DNA of 19,441 nt from CAYFFV01 sp964342695 (lineage in GTDB: Bacteria > Acidobacteriota > Vicinamibacteria > Vicinamibacterales > UBA8438). The stretch's first letter is position 1, and every line of letters begins with the position of its first letter. The notes beneath the pieces were generated by a model, which was not told the origin of the DNA, did not search any database, and worked only from the letters and a program-made list of their open reading frames with translations. This document shows, piece by piece, positions 1-6,573 of the stretch. A program made the position numbers and the translations under genes. The stretch spans positions 1-19,441 of the forward strand of contig CAYFFV010000029.1 of assembly GCA_964342695.1 (NCBI GenBank). Direction: 5' to 3'.

Positions 1-368
1 CTCAGTCGCCAATCCAAGGCGCGGCGAGTCCGCCTTCTCTGCGACGTGCGCAAGTGAATAACACAACCGAAGAGACCGGGACAGGTGCTGTTGTGGCGTT
101 GAACCCTCGCACTGGTGAGCGCGCCTGGTCGTTTGAAATGACTGATGTGACAACGAGTGGTATTCTCACGACGGCTTCAGATTTACTTTTTACTGGTGGT
201 CGAGAGGGTTACTTTTATGCGTTCAATGCACGAGATGGAGAGTTGTTGTGGCGGTCGACGCTTGGAGGCGTCATACACAATGGCCCTATCAGCTACCAGG
301 TCGACGACACTCAGTTTGTCAGTGTAGCAGCCGGTAATGTGTTGTTTACGTTTGCGTTGGATGATTGA
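1..368 (+). CDS. PQQ-dependent dehydrogenase, C-terminal fragment
   Basis: This is the end of a quinoprotein dehydrogenase (methanol/alcohol dehydrogenase-like beta propeller). The frame is open from base 3 and the gene continues off the left edge; the GTG at 54 is internal. Two propeller 'tryptophan-docking' type blades are visible: ALNPRTGERAWSFEM and AFNARDGELLWRSTLGG, followed by a typical C-terminal strand ending VLFTFALDD. Proteins of this family oxidise alcohols or sugars in the periplasm using PQQ and pass electrons to cytochromes or quinones. The substrate cannot be judged from this fragment, because the PQQ- and calcium-binding residues lie upstream. It converges on the minus-strand gene train that ends near 431. 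Confidence 0.85.
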   Translation, partial: QSPIQGAASPPSLRRAQVNNTTEETGTGAVVALNPRTGERAWSFEMTDVTTSGILTTASDLLFTGGREGYFYAFNARDGELLWRSTLGGVIHNGPISYQVDDTQFVSVAAGNVLFTFALDD

Positions 369-430
369 AGTGGGAGAGGTGGTTGTCAGATTTTGCGTGT
401 AATCGAATTTACTGCGGAATTTCTTTAGGT

Positions 431-520
431 TCAATCCTTGCTGCGGAAGGCAAGAACAAAAAGAATATGCAGTCCAAACGAGACAACTAAAGTGATTAGA
501 ACGGCAAGCCAAGGATTCAC
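431..520 (-). CDS. 29-residue single-span membrane peptide downstream of cstA2
   Basis: This is a short gene below the usual length cut-off. A GTG start at 520-518 sits 8 nt behind a perfect GGAGG (plus-strand 529-533), and the frame stops at TGA 433-431. The peptide begins MNPWLAVLITLVVSFG, and residues about 4-25 are almost purely hydrophobic, so it should span the inner membrane once. The tail FRSKD is charged. It lies 111 nt after the cstA2 stop on the same strand, and nothing else occupies 369-631. Size and shape recall accessory subunits such as CydX or KdpF, but I see no specific match to either. A role as a partner of the upstream CstA transporter is only inferred from position. Confidence 0.55.
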   Translation of the reverse strand: MNPWLAVLITLVVSFGLHILFVLAFRSKD

Positions 521-528
521 GTGTTAAG

Positions 529-533
529 CCTCC
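529..533 (-). promoter_or_regulatory. Strong ribosome-binding site of the 29-residue membrane peptide
   Basis: On the minus strand GGAGG lies 8 nt before a GTG codon. Few genes in this window have such a good Shine-Dalgarno match, and this one is the main argument that the short frame at 431-520 is translated. Confidence 0.55.
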
Positions 534-631
534 ATCGCTGAATAAGATGCTAGTTCGGATTTAATGCCGACTAGGTTTAAGTGAAGTTTAGTGGTTCCTG
601 GCACCATGGAGCAAACCTCTTTCTCTCTGGT

Positions 632-2383
632 TTAAAAATGAACTTCCATTCGTTCCGTTTTTTTGGCCTTCCTAAACTTTTGCATGGCAAATGCTGTTTC
701 AATAGTCAGCCAGACGGCTAGCAGGTAGAGTGTTGTGCCTGTAGTGAATAACAGCCATTGGTCCTGCCTCCAAAAATCTATCAAATTTGTGCTCATTGCC
801 CACAAGGTCGATAGGAGCATAAATAACATTGGAATTACTGTATAAATGACCGGTTTGCCCCGGCGGAATAAGTACACCGTTATTGCGAGAAGTGCGAGTC
901 CAGCAAGTAATTGATTTGTCGTTCCAAATAATTGCCAAAGAATGAGTCCCGCGAAATCCTCGCCAACCTTAAAGAAAGCGAAGAACCAAATTGCAACCAC
1001 CGCCACTGCTGCAGCGACGAATCTATTTTTTAAAAATGAGACGCGAAAGGTTTCTCCCATTTCGGTGACGTTGTAACGAAGTAGTCGTGTCGCTGAGTCG
1101 AGTGATGTTAAAGCAAATGACACGACTAAAATAGCGACTGCTACTTCTGCTAGTTGCTCTTTTATTCCGATAGTCGAAAGAAACCTAGTGGTTCCGGTGA
1201 TGAAAGTTGCAATGTTCGCCCCGAGATTGTCGGCAGTTTGCCAAGATTCGTATCGAACTAGCCATTCTTCACGAGAAACGAAACCAGCGGTGCAGGCTAA
1301 AACTGCCATGAGTCCCATTAGTGATTCGCCGAGCATTGCACCGTAACCCACTAATGGAGCATCAGATTCTTTGTTGAGTTGTTTTGCTGAGGTCCCGGAA
1401 GACACTAACGCGTGGAAGCCACTAGCTGCACCACAAGCGATTACAACAAATACAAAAGGAAACATTGCAGGAGCGCCGTCCGGGCTGTAATCGATTGCGG
1501 GAGCTACGAATACAGGGTTTGTAACAAAAAACCCAAGGTACATTACTAAGATGCCAGTCAGTAATAAAAGGCTATTGAGATAGTCTCTGGGTTGTAGCAG
1601 TGTCCAGACGGGAAGAACACTGGCGGCGAAGGCGTACAGTAATAGAAGCCATTTCCATTCAAAGATGGAGATGTTAGTTATTGGGTAGATGATGCCAATG
1701 GGGACTAAGCAGATGGTTAGTAGAAAGCCAATTATGGTGATCGGCAAGATGTTCCAATTTAGGCGGTAGACCGCGACGCCCATCGCTAGTGCCAACAAGA
1801 TAAGTAACCCGGTTGGCATGACTGACTGCGGGTAGAAGGGTGGTGAAAATAATGTGGCGATGATGTGAACAAAGACTCCCATTGCGAGCGCGACAAGAAA
1901 GAAGATCACGAGGTGGAATAGTGTTTTCGCACGTGGTCCAACCAATTGTTCAGTCGCTTTTCCAAGGGATGATCCTTTGGCGCGAATTGATACAATCAAA
2001 GCACCGAAATCCTGTACCGCACCGATGAAAACTGCTCCGATCACTATCCAGACCATTGCTGGCAGCCAGCCCCAGATAACTGCGATTGCTGGGCCGAGCA
2101 TTGGAGATAGTCCAGTAATAGAAGCAAACTGATGCCCGAAAAGGACAAAGCGATTCGTGGGGACATAGTCGATGTTGTCTCGGAGTGTATGGGAGGGCGT
2201 CTGACGTTTTTCATTAATTTCAAAAACATTTCTACCGAGATAGAGGGCATAGAATCTGTAGGCTGCCCAATAGATGAGTAAAGCTGTAACAGTGACTGAC
2301 AAAGGTGATAGAAACAAATAGTTATCCGTTCTAAGTAGAGCTCCAACCGTGTCGAATAAAACGGCCGATATTTTTGAGTGCAT
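632..2383 (-). CDS. cstA: CstA/BtsT-family transporter, second copy
   Basis: This is a polytopic inner-membrane protein of the carbon-starvation CstA family; E. coli members import pyruvate and have been linked to peptide uptake. Family blocks in order are YRFYALYLG at the end of helix 1, DYVPTNRFVLFGHQF with SPMLGPAIAVIWGWLP, AVQDFGA, LPVWTLLQPRDYLN, ACGAASGFHALVSSGT and LFGTTNQLLAGLALL. The ATG at 2383 (preceded in frame by a TTG at 2386) gives 583 residues and a 53-nt overlap with arsA. No good ribosome-binding site is seen, and TTG codons at 2317 or 2302 would give an N terminus more like CstA1. It differs from CstA1 in GHQF instead of GHHF and in having SP where CstA1 has AP before the LGP/IGP motif. 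It lacks the large C-terminal extension of E. coli CstA. Confidence 0.9.
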   Translation of the reverse strand: MHSKISAVLFDTVGALLRTDNYLFLSPLSVTVTALLIYWAAYRFYALYLGRNVFEINEKRQTPSHTLRDNIDYVPTNRFVLFGHQFASITGLSPMLGPAIAVIWGWLPAMVWIVIGAVFIGAVQDFGALIVSIRAKGSSLGKATEQLVGPRAKTLFHLVIFFLVALAMGVFVHIIATLFSPPFYPQSVMPTGLLILLALAMGVAVYRLNWNILPITIIGFLLTICLVPIGIIYPITNISIFEWKWLLLLYAFAASVLPVWTLLQPRDYLNSLLLLTGILVMYLGFFVTNPVFVAPAIDYSPDGAPAMFPFVFVVIACGAASGFHALVSSGTSAKQLNKESDAPLVGYGAMLGESLMGLMAVLACTAGFVSREEWLVRYESWQTADNLGANIATFITGTTRFLSTIGIKEQLAEVAVAILVVSFALTSLDSATRLLRYNVTEMGETFRVSFLKNRFVAAAVAVVAIWFFAFFKVGEDFAGLILWQLFGTTNQLLAGLALLAITVYLFRRGKPVIYTVIPMLFMLLSTLWAMSTNLIDFWRQDQWLLFTTGTTLYLLAVWLTIETAFAMQKFRKAKKTERMEVHF

Positions 2384-3329
2384 CAAATCCGTGTACGTCT
2401 TGTTCGAGAAGAGGAATATTCACACGAGGAAGTTCGGCAAAGATGTTTTCTATCTCCGTTTGGTACCGTTGCTCACCTTTTCGGCGGCGTTCGATGAAAA
2501 AACCGTCAGCATCGTCAGGTAGGACGCGATTAACCACCAGTCCTAATACATTGATGTTGAATTCAGAAAGAGTCGTAGCGACTTTACGACTCTCAAGAAT
2601 TGACAGCTTGTCAGTATTAAGGACCAAGAGAAATGCCGTCAGTGCAGGATCTAGTAATCGGTTTCTAGCGTTTATGAATACGCGCCGGCGAGCTTGAAGT
2701 GTCCTATAGATCTTTGCGTTGGGACTATCAGGATCGTCATCTTGGGTTGTTTTAATTAATGATAGGTCATCGCCTTCAGAGTACTTCTTCAGCGTTGTCG
2801 ATAGACGTTCTGATCTTTGACGATGTTCTAGCAGGCCTTCAGTCCAGGCACTCATTATTTCCGGAAGTGATAAAAGGCGAACAGTGTGCCCACTGGGAGC
2901 CGTATCAAAGATCACGAGGTCAAACTTTTTGCCTTCATCACCCATCAAATTGGCAACTCGTTCTAACAAAGCGGCTTCTACCGCGCCGGGTGCATTTCTA
3001 GAGAAATTAAGTTGGCGTTCGACTTCATGGTAAAGCCGGGGGTGCACTACGGATTTCATTTGAATCTTTATAGATTCGATGTGCTGGCTTGCCTCAGACT
3101 CGGGATCGATCTCGAGGCACCAGAGATTTTTGTCGAGCGATAGGATGCGGTCGCCTATTGGTTGCCGAAAAATGTCACCAAGCGAATGGGCGGGATCAGT
3201 GGAAACCAAGAGGCAGCGGTGTCCCTGTGCTGCAGCCTCAATGGCTAGGGAAGCAGCTATGGTTGTTTTGCCAACACCGCCTTTGCCTCCAACGAACAGA
3301 AGCTGACGCTCAAATAGGTGTTTGAGCAT
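2331..3329 (-). CDS. Single-domain ArsA/Get3-family ATPase
   Basis: This cytosolic SIMIBI-class ATPase has 332 residues, about half of tandem-domain E. coli ArsA. Visible motifs are the deviant P-loop VGGKGGVGKTT (residues 13-23), STDPAHSLGD (43-52, switch I/A-loop region), DTAPSGHTVRLL (142-153, switch II) and a C-terminal PLLEQDVHG. I see no arsenite-type cysteine triad; C39 and C71 are the only cysteines noticed. No arsB, arsD or arsR lies nearby, so arsenic extrusion is unlikely. ArsA relatives such as Get3 bind hydrophobic membrane segments. Here the gene sits between a CC-tail protein and two CstA transporters, so a role in inserting, energising or regulating these transporters is a reasonable guess and no more. 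The ATG at 3329 has no clear ribosome-binding site, but it overlaps the stop of an 8-codon frame (TGATG). Confidence 0.88.
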   Translation of the reverse strand: MLKHLFERQLLFVGGKGGVGKTTIAASLAIEAAAQGHRCLLVSTDPAHSLGDIFRQPIGDRILSLDKNLWCLEIDPESEASQHIESIKIQMKSVVHPRLYHEVERQLNFSRNAPGAVEAALLERVANLMGDEGKKFDLVIFDTAPSGHTVRLLSLPEIMSAWTEGLLEHRQRSERLSTTLKKYSEGDDLSLIKTTQDDDPDSPNAKIYRTLQARRRVFINARNRLLDPALTAFLLVLNTDKLSILESRKVATTLSEFNINVLGLVVNRVLPDDADGFFIERRRKGEQRYQTEIENIFAELPRVNIPLLEQDVHGFDALKNIGRFIRHGWSST

Positions 3330-3359
3330 CAGTGAAGTTTTAATAAGTCAGTCATGAGA

Positions 3360-3650
3360 TTAACAGCAACGAAAATCGTCAAGGGGAGAATGCTCCATGC
3401 CCATGCGGGTGTGCCAATCATGAAAGCGTTCTAGCATGATTGGCTGTAACTCCAACGTATAGTAGGTCGCTGGATTTTGTATGCCCATCATTTCGGAGTA
3501 GACGAAGAGCATAAAAAGATCGTCTTCATCGCGGCGCGAACGGGCAATGGCACCACGATATGGAGAGACATAAAATTCTGTGATGAGTCCACAGAACTCA
3601 GTCCATAAAGTTCTGAATTTGCCGCCGACTATGCCCATTCGTCCTGTCAT
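3360..3650 (-). CDS. Small CstA-associated protein ending in Arg-Cys-Cys (cory-CC-star type)
   Basis: This is a soluble-looking protein of 96 residues starting at the ATG 3650, 4 nt after the cstA1 stop; an alternative ATG at 3638 follows an AGGA. It has aromatic and acidic stretches (LWTEFCGLITEFYVSPYRG, RSRRDEDDLFMLFVYSEMMG) and ends LDDFRCC directly before the stop. It resembles the family that I recall NCBI naming 'cory-CC-star protein', found beside CstA and ArsA genes; I could not verify this. E. coli YbdD and YjiX, partners of CstA and BtsT, also end in RCC, so a terminal Cys-Cys on a CstA companion recurs. Longer frames reaching 3740 run inside cstA1 and are unlikely. The biochemical function is unknown. 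Confidence 0.75.
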   Translation of the reverse strand: MTGRMGIVGGKFRTLWTEFCGLITEFYVSPYRGAIARSRRDEDDLFMLFVYSEMMGIQNPATYYTLELQPIMLERFHDWHTRMGMEHSPLDDFRCC

Positions 3651-3654
3651 GGCT

Positions 3655-5331
3655 TTAGGAATCTCGACTGGCGAGGTTTCGTTTCTCGCGCATAAGAGCT
3701 GAGGAGGCCTCAAGCATGACGAAGATGGCGGCAATGACAATGAGAATATCGATCAAGAGTAACAAGTAGTTTCCGGCACTGTATAAATCCCAGAGCTGTA
3801 ATAGAGCGCTGAGAAATGCCATCGTAGTCACAAAGACCATGGGTATCATGGTGTAGCGAGATGGTCGTCCTAATTTTACGAGCATGACACTTACAACCAG
3901 CAAGGTAAGTCCTGCTAGTAATTGATTTGTCGTGCCGAATAATGGCCAAATAATCATTCCTCCAGTGCCACCTGCTCCACCAGCGCCGAACGCCAGTACA
4001 AGGCATGCTCCAACAGCGACCGCTGTTGCGACGTAACCATTTTGCAAAACAGGAATCTTGTAGATGGTTCCCCATTCTTGGACGATGTACCGTTGAAGAC
4101 GTACGCCTGCATCCATCGTTGTTCCCGCAAAAAGGACGGCCATCACGGCTAAGAGCGTCTGGGCAAAGCCGTAGGGTAGTCCAAGGCCGTCTGATGCAAT
4201 TTGGGCACCGCCACGAACGAATGCACCGGTGCCCTGAGTGTTATAAGTCTGATAAACAGTTTCCCAGTCCGCTAGAGTCGCGAATCCGGCCGTGGTCGCA
4301 ATAATGGCTACAAGTGCTAAAGAACCCTCTCCGACGGATCCCAAATAGCCCACAAAGCGTGCGTCTGGTTCTTTGTCAAGCTGTTTTGATGTTGTCCCAG
4401 AGCCGACTAATCCGTGGAATCCAGAAATCGCACCGCAAGCAACCGTTACGAACAAGAGTGGAAGTAGGGGAGGAGTCGCGGCAGGAACATTAGGATTAAT
4501 GGCGGGTGCGACGACCGTCGGACTGGCGATTAAGACTGCACCGTAAAGTATGCCAAGCCCGATGAATAGCTGAATTCCGTTTATGTAGTCACGAGGTTGT
4601 AATAGAAGCCAGACCGGAAGCATCGATGCGACGCCTGCGTAAAAGAAAAGTATCAGAATCCATTGTGCCCCAGGAGCTAAACCTAGCACCTGTGCCGGGA
4701 GCTCGACCGGAACCACTTCTCCAAGGTAGATCACGGCATACAAAACAATAGTGCCGACTACGGTTGGCCATGTAATTGCTACGTTCATCCTATAAATGAG
4801 GATTCCAATAACAATCGCAACAAATACAGCACTCCATGCCGGTATGACACTACTGGGTGTTGCTTGAAATTCGTTTGCAATGGCAACAGCGAAGACAGCG
4901 TTAACCATGAGCAGAAGAAGAAAGATAACGATCATAAATAATGTTCGTGCTCGATTGCTAACAACGTCTCCGGTGAGTGAGCCGACAGACCGACCTTGAT
5001 TTCTGATCGACGCCCAAATGGCACCGAAGTCATGGACTCCAGCAAAGAACATCGTGCCTATTACAACCCACAGAAATGCGGGCAACCATCCCCAGATGAC
5101 AGCGATTCCAGGTCCTATAATTGGTGCTGCGCCAGCAACCGCAGTAAAGTGATGTCCCCAAAGAACAAAGCGGTTTGTAGGTACGTAATCTATGTCGTCC
5201 CGCATTGAGTGTGCTGGTGTCTTGAATTCTTGATCTAGCTGATAGATTTTTTCAGCGATAAATCGTGAGTAAAAGTGGTAGCCCAGATAAAGAGCTGCTA
5301 ATCCGATAATGGCGAGTGTGGCAGCGTTCAG
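3655..5331 (-). CDS. cstA: CstA/BtsT-family transporter, first copy, probable CTG start
   Basis: This is an inner-membrane carbon-starvation family transporter for pyruvate or peptides. An ATG at 5205 would begin right at MRDDIDYVPT and remove helix 1. The frame is open further upstream and encodes NAATLAIIGLAALYLG, YHFYSRFIAEKIYQLD and TPAHS, which match the N terminus of the family. That stretch has no ATG, GTG or TTG, but a CTG at 5331 lies 6 nt after GGGAGG and overlaps the peptidase stop as CTGA, giving 558 residues. Other family blocks are GHHFTAVAGAAPIIGPG, LPVWLLLQPRDYING, ACGAISGFHGLVGSGT, GTTMDAGVRLQRY and LFGTTNQLLAGLTLL. It is probably translationally coupled to the upstream peptidase and followed after 4 nt by the CC-tail gene. 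The family call is sure; the CTG start is likely. Confidence 0.93.
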   Translation of the reverse strand: MNAATLAIIGLAALYLGYHFYSRFIAEKIYQLDQEFKTPAHSMRDDIDYVPTNRFVLWGHHFTAVAGAAPIIGPGIAVIWGWLPAFLWVVIGTMFFAGVHDFGAIWASIRNQGRSVGSLTGDVVSNRARTLFMIVIFLLLLMVNAVFAVAIANEFQATPSSVIPAWSAVFVAIVIGILIYRMNVAITWPTVVGTIVLYAVIYLGEVVPVELPAQVLGLAPGAQWILILFFYAGVASMLPVWLLLQPRDYINGIQLFIGLGILYGAVLIASPTVVAPAINPNVPAATPPLLPLLFVTVACGAISGFHGLVGSGTTSKQLDKEPDARFVGYLGSVGEGSLALVAIIATTAGFATLADWETVYQTYNTQGTGAFVRGGAQIASDGLGLPYGFAQTLLAVMAVLFAGTTMDAGVRLQRYIVQEWGTIYKIPVLQNGYVATAVAVGACLVLAFGAGGAGGTGGMIIWPLFGTTNQLLAGLTLLVVSVMLVKLGRPSRYTMIPMVFVTTMAFLSALLQLWDLYSAGNYLLLLIDILIVIAAIFVMLEASSALMREKRNLASRDS

Positions 5332-6383
5332 TGTACACCTCCCTGAAAGTCCCGAACAGAAGGATAGCCGGGAATACTATTTGCGGTGCTAACTCCTCGT
5401 ATAATCGCTTCGGTTGTCACCTCGGCAGCTAGGCTCCCAATTTGCAACAAATTTGCTTCTCCTTGGATATGTCCTGTAGCGATTGCAAAAATGATATCTC
5501 CGTCACTTGGTGTGTGAGATGGACGGACGGCTCTAGCCATTCCGTCGTGTGCCATTCGCGCAATCAAACCAAGCTGACTTTTATTAAGAGTAACATTAGT
5601 GGCGACAACTCCGATCGTGGTATTTTCATGATTTGTCCGTCGGGAAAAATTCTGTCTTAAGAGGGTAGACGCATCGGCAAAGCCTCGGCCATCAATAGTG
5701 CGAACACCCGCAATAATTGTTCCGGTATCAGGGTTGACAATGTCGCCGAGGGCATTTACAGCCATTAGAGCGGCAACTTTGATGCCACCAGGGACCTCAA
5801 TCAAAGACGTTCCTATACCACCTTTCATTGCTCTCTGTGGCCCGCCTAGTTTGCCAACAGTAGCGCCAGCACCTGCTCCGACGCTCCCTTCCTGTATTTT
5901 GTCGTCACTTGCATTTCGAGCGGCTTCGTATCCGCAGTTTGCAGTTGGTCTCTTTGATAATTCAGACCCTAAATTCAGGTCGTAAAGAATAGCGGCAGGA
6001 ACTATAGGAACTTTTGCGGAGCCTGTATCGTACCCGACATTCCGTTCTTCAAGGTAACGCATAACCCCGTCTGCAACGCTAAGTCCGAACGCGCTGCCAC
6101 CGGAAAGGGTAATGGCATGGACCTGGTTAACAGTGTTTGTTGGATCAAGTAAAGCAATCTCACGAGTGCCCGGTGCAGACCCCCTGACGTCGACCGCGGC
6201 AGTGGCACCGGATTCAGTCAAAATTATAGTACATCCAGTTGGACGTTCGCTGAGTGTGTGATGGCCGACCTTCACGCCTTCGATAGCGGTAATGCCCTCA
6301 GAAAGGCTAGTATTTTGGGCAGTGGGTACCGACACTGCCATGCCTCCTAGTGTAGTCAACAAGCAAGTAATAAAGCGAGTCAT
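5328..6383 (-). CDS. P1-family (DmpA/S58-like) aminopeptidase, secreted
   Basis: This 351-residue protein has a short hydrophobic N terminus (FITCLLTTLGGMAVSVPTAQ) that looks like a cleavable signal peptide. The fold family is that of DmpA and BapA: L-aminopeptidase/D-esterase enzymes that self-cleave and use the new N-terminal residue as nucleophile. Family blocks seen are GVKVGHHTL, GCTIILTESGATAAVDVRG, LSGGSAFGL, GAGAGATVGK and ENTTIGVVATNV. By alignment the self-cleavage site should be Asn254/Thr255, making Thr the nucleophile where DmpA and BapA use Ser250. The gene is first in the minus-strand train, and its TGA stop overlaps the CTG start of cstA1 by CTGA. This suggests that amino acids or small peptides released in the periplasm feed the CstA transporter. 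No clear ribosome-binding site precedes the ATG. Confidence 0.88.
   Translation of the reverse strand: MTRFITCLLTTLGGMAVSVPTAQNTSLSEGITAIEGVKVGHHTLSERPTGCTIILTESGATAAVDVRGSAPGTREIALLDPTNTVNQVHAITLSGGSAFGLSVADGVMRYLEERNVGYDTGSAKVPIVPAAILYDLNLGSELSKRPTANCGYEAARNASDDKIQEGSVGAGAGATVGKLGGPQRAMKGGIGTSLIEVPGGIKVAALMAVNALGDIVNPDTGTIIAGVRTIDGRGFADASTLLRQNFSRRTNHENTTIGVVATNVTLNKSQLGLIARMAHDGMARAVRPSHTPSDGDIIFAIATGHIQGEANLLQIGSLAAEVTTEAIIRGVSTANSIPGYPSVRDFQGGVH
5338..5343 (-). promoter_or_regulatory. GGGAGG ribosome-binding site deciding a CTG start
   Basis: On the minus strand GGGAGG ends 6 nt before CTG (5331-5329), inside the last codons of the peptidase gene. It is the best Shine-Dalgarno match near the 5' end of cstA1 and points to the CTG rather than the ATG 126 nt downstream. 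Confidence 0.65.
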
Positions 6384-6573
6384 TTGTGTTGTCTTTGAAA
6401 GCCTAGCCGAAAGAGTGTCATATCGCCTAGGACTTATGCTCGGTTCCTCGAATGATAGAACAATCTTTTAACAGAGGAATACTTTCATAAAGGCCTATTT
6501 CTTCCATGAGGATATTTAGCCGTACATCCATTACAGGCATTCGAATTAAATTGTACGATATATAGAAAGACTT

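Noticed and set aside
183..512. Minus-strand 109-codon frame across the end of the PQQ dehydrogenase gene
   Set aside because: It lies antisense to a clear coding region and has no family-like features; the convincing short gene here is in another frame at 431-520.
2374..3325. Several plus-strand frames opposite arsA
   Set aside because: They mirror a strongly conserved ATPase gene and show no recognisable domains or ribosome-binding sites.
2331..3329. Arsenic resistance operon
   Set aside because: Only the ATPase resembles an ars gene; no arsB, arsC, arsD or arsR is present and no metal cysteine triad is seen.
3651..3740. Upstream extension of the CC-tail protein into cstA1
   Set aside because: The extra residues come from the 3' end of cstA1 in another frame, and ATG 3650 right after the cstA1 stop is a better start.
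6508..6567. 19-codon frame before tesA starting MRIFSRTSITG
   Set aside because: No ribosome-binding site and no membrane or other recognisable character; likely chance.
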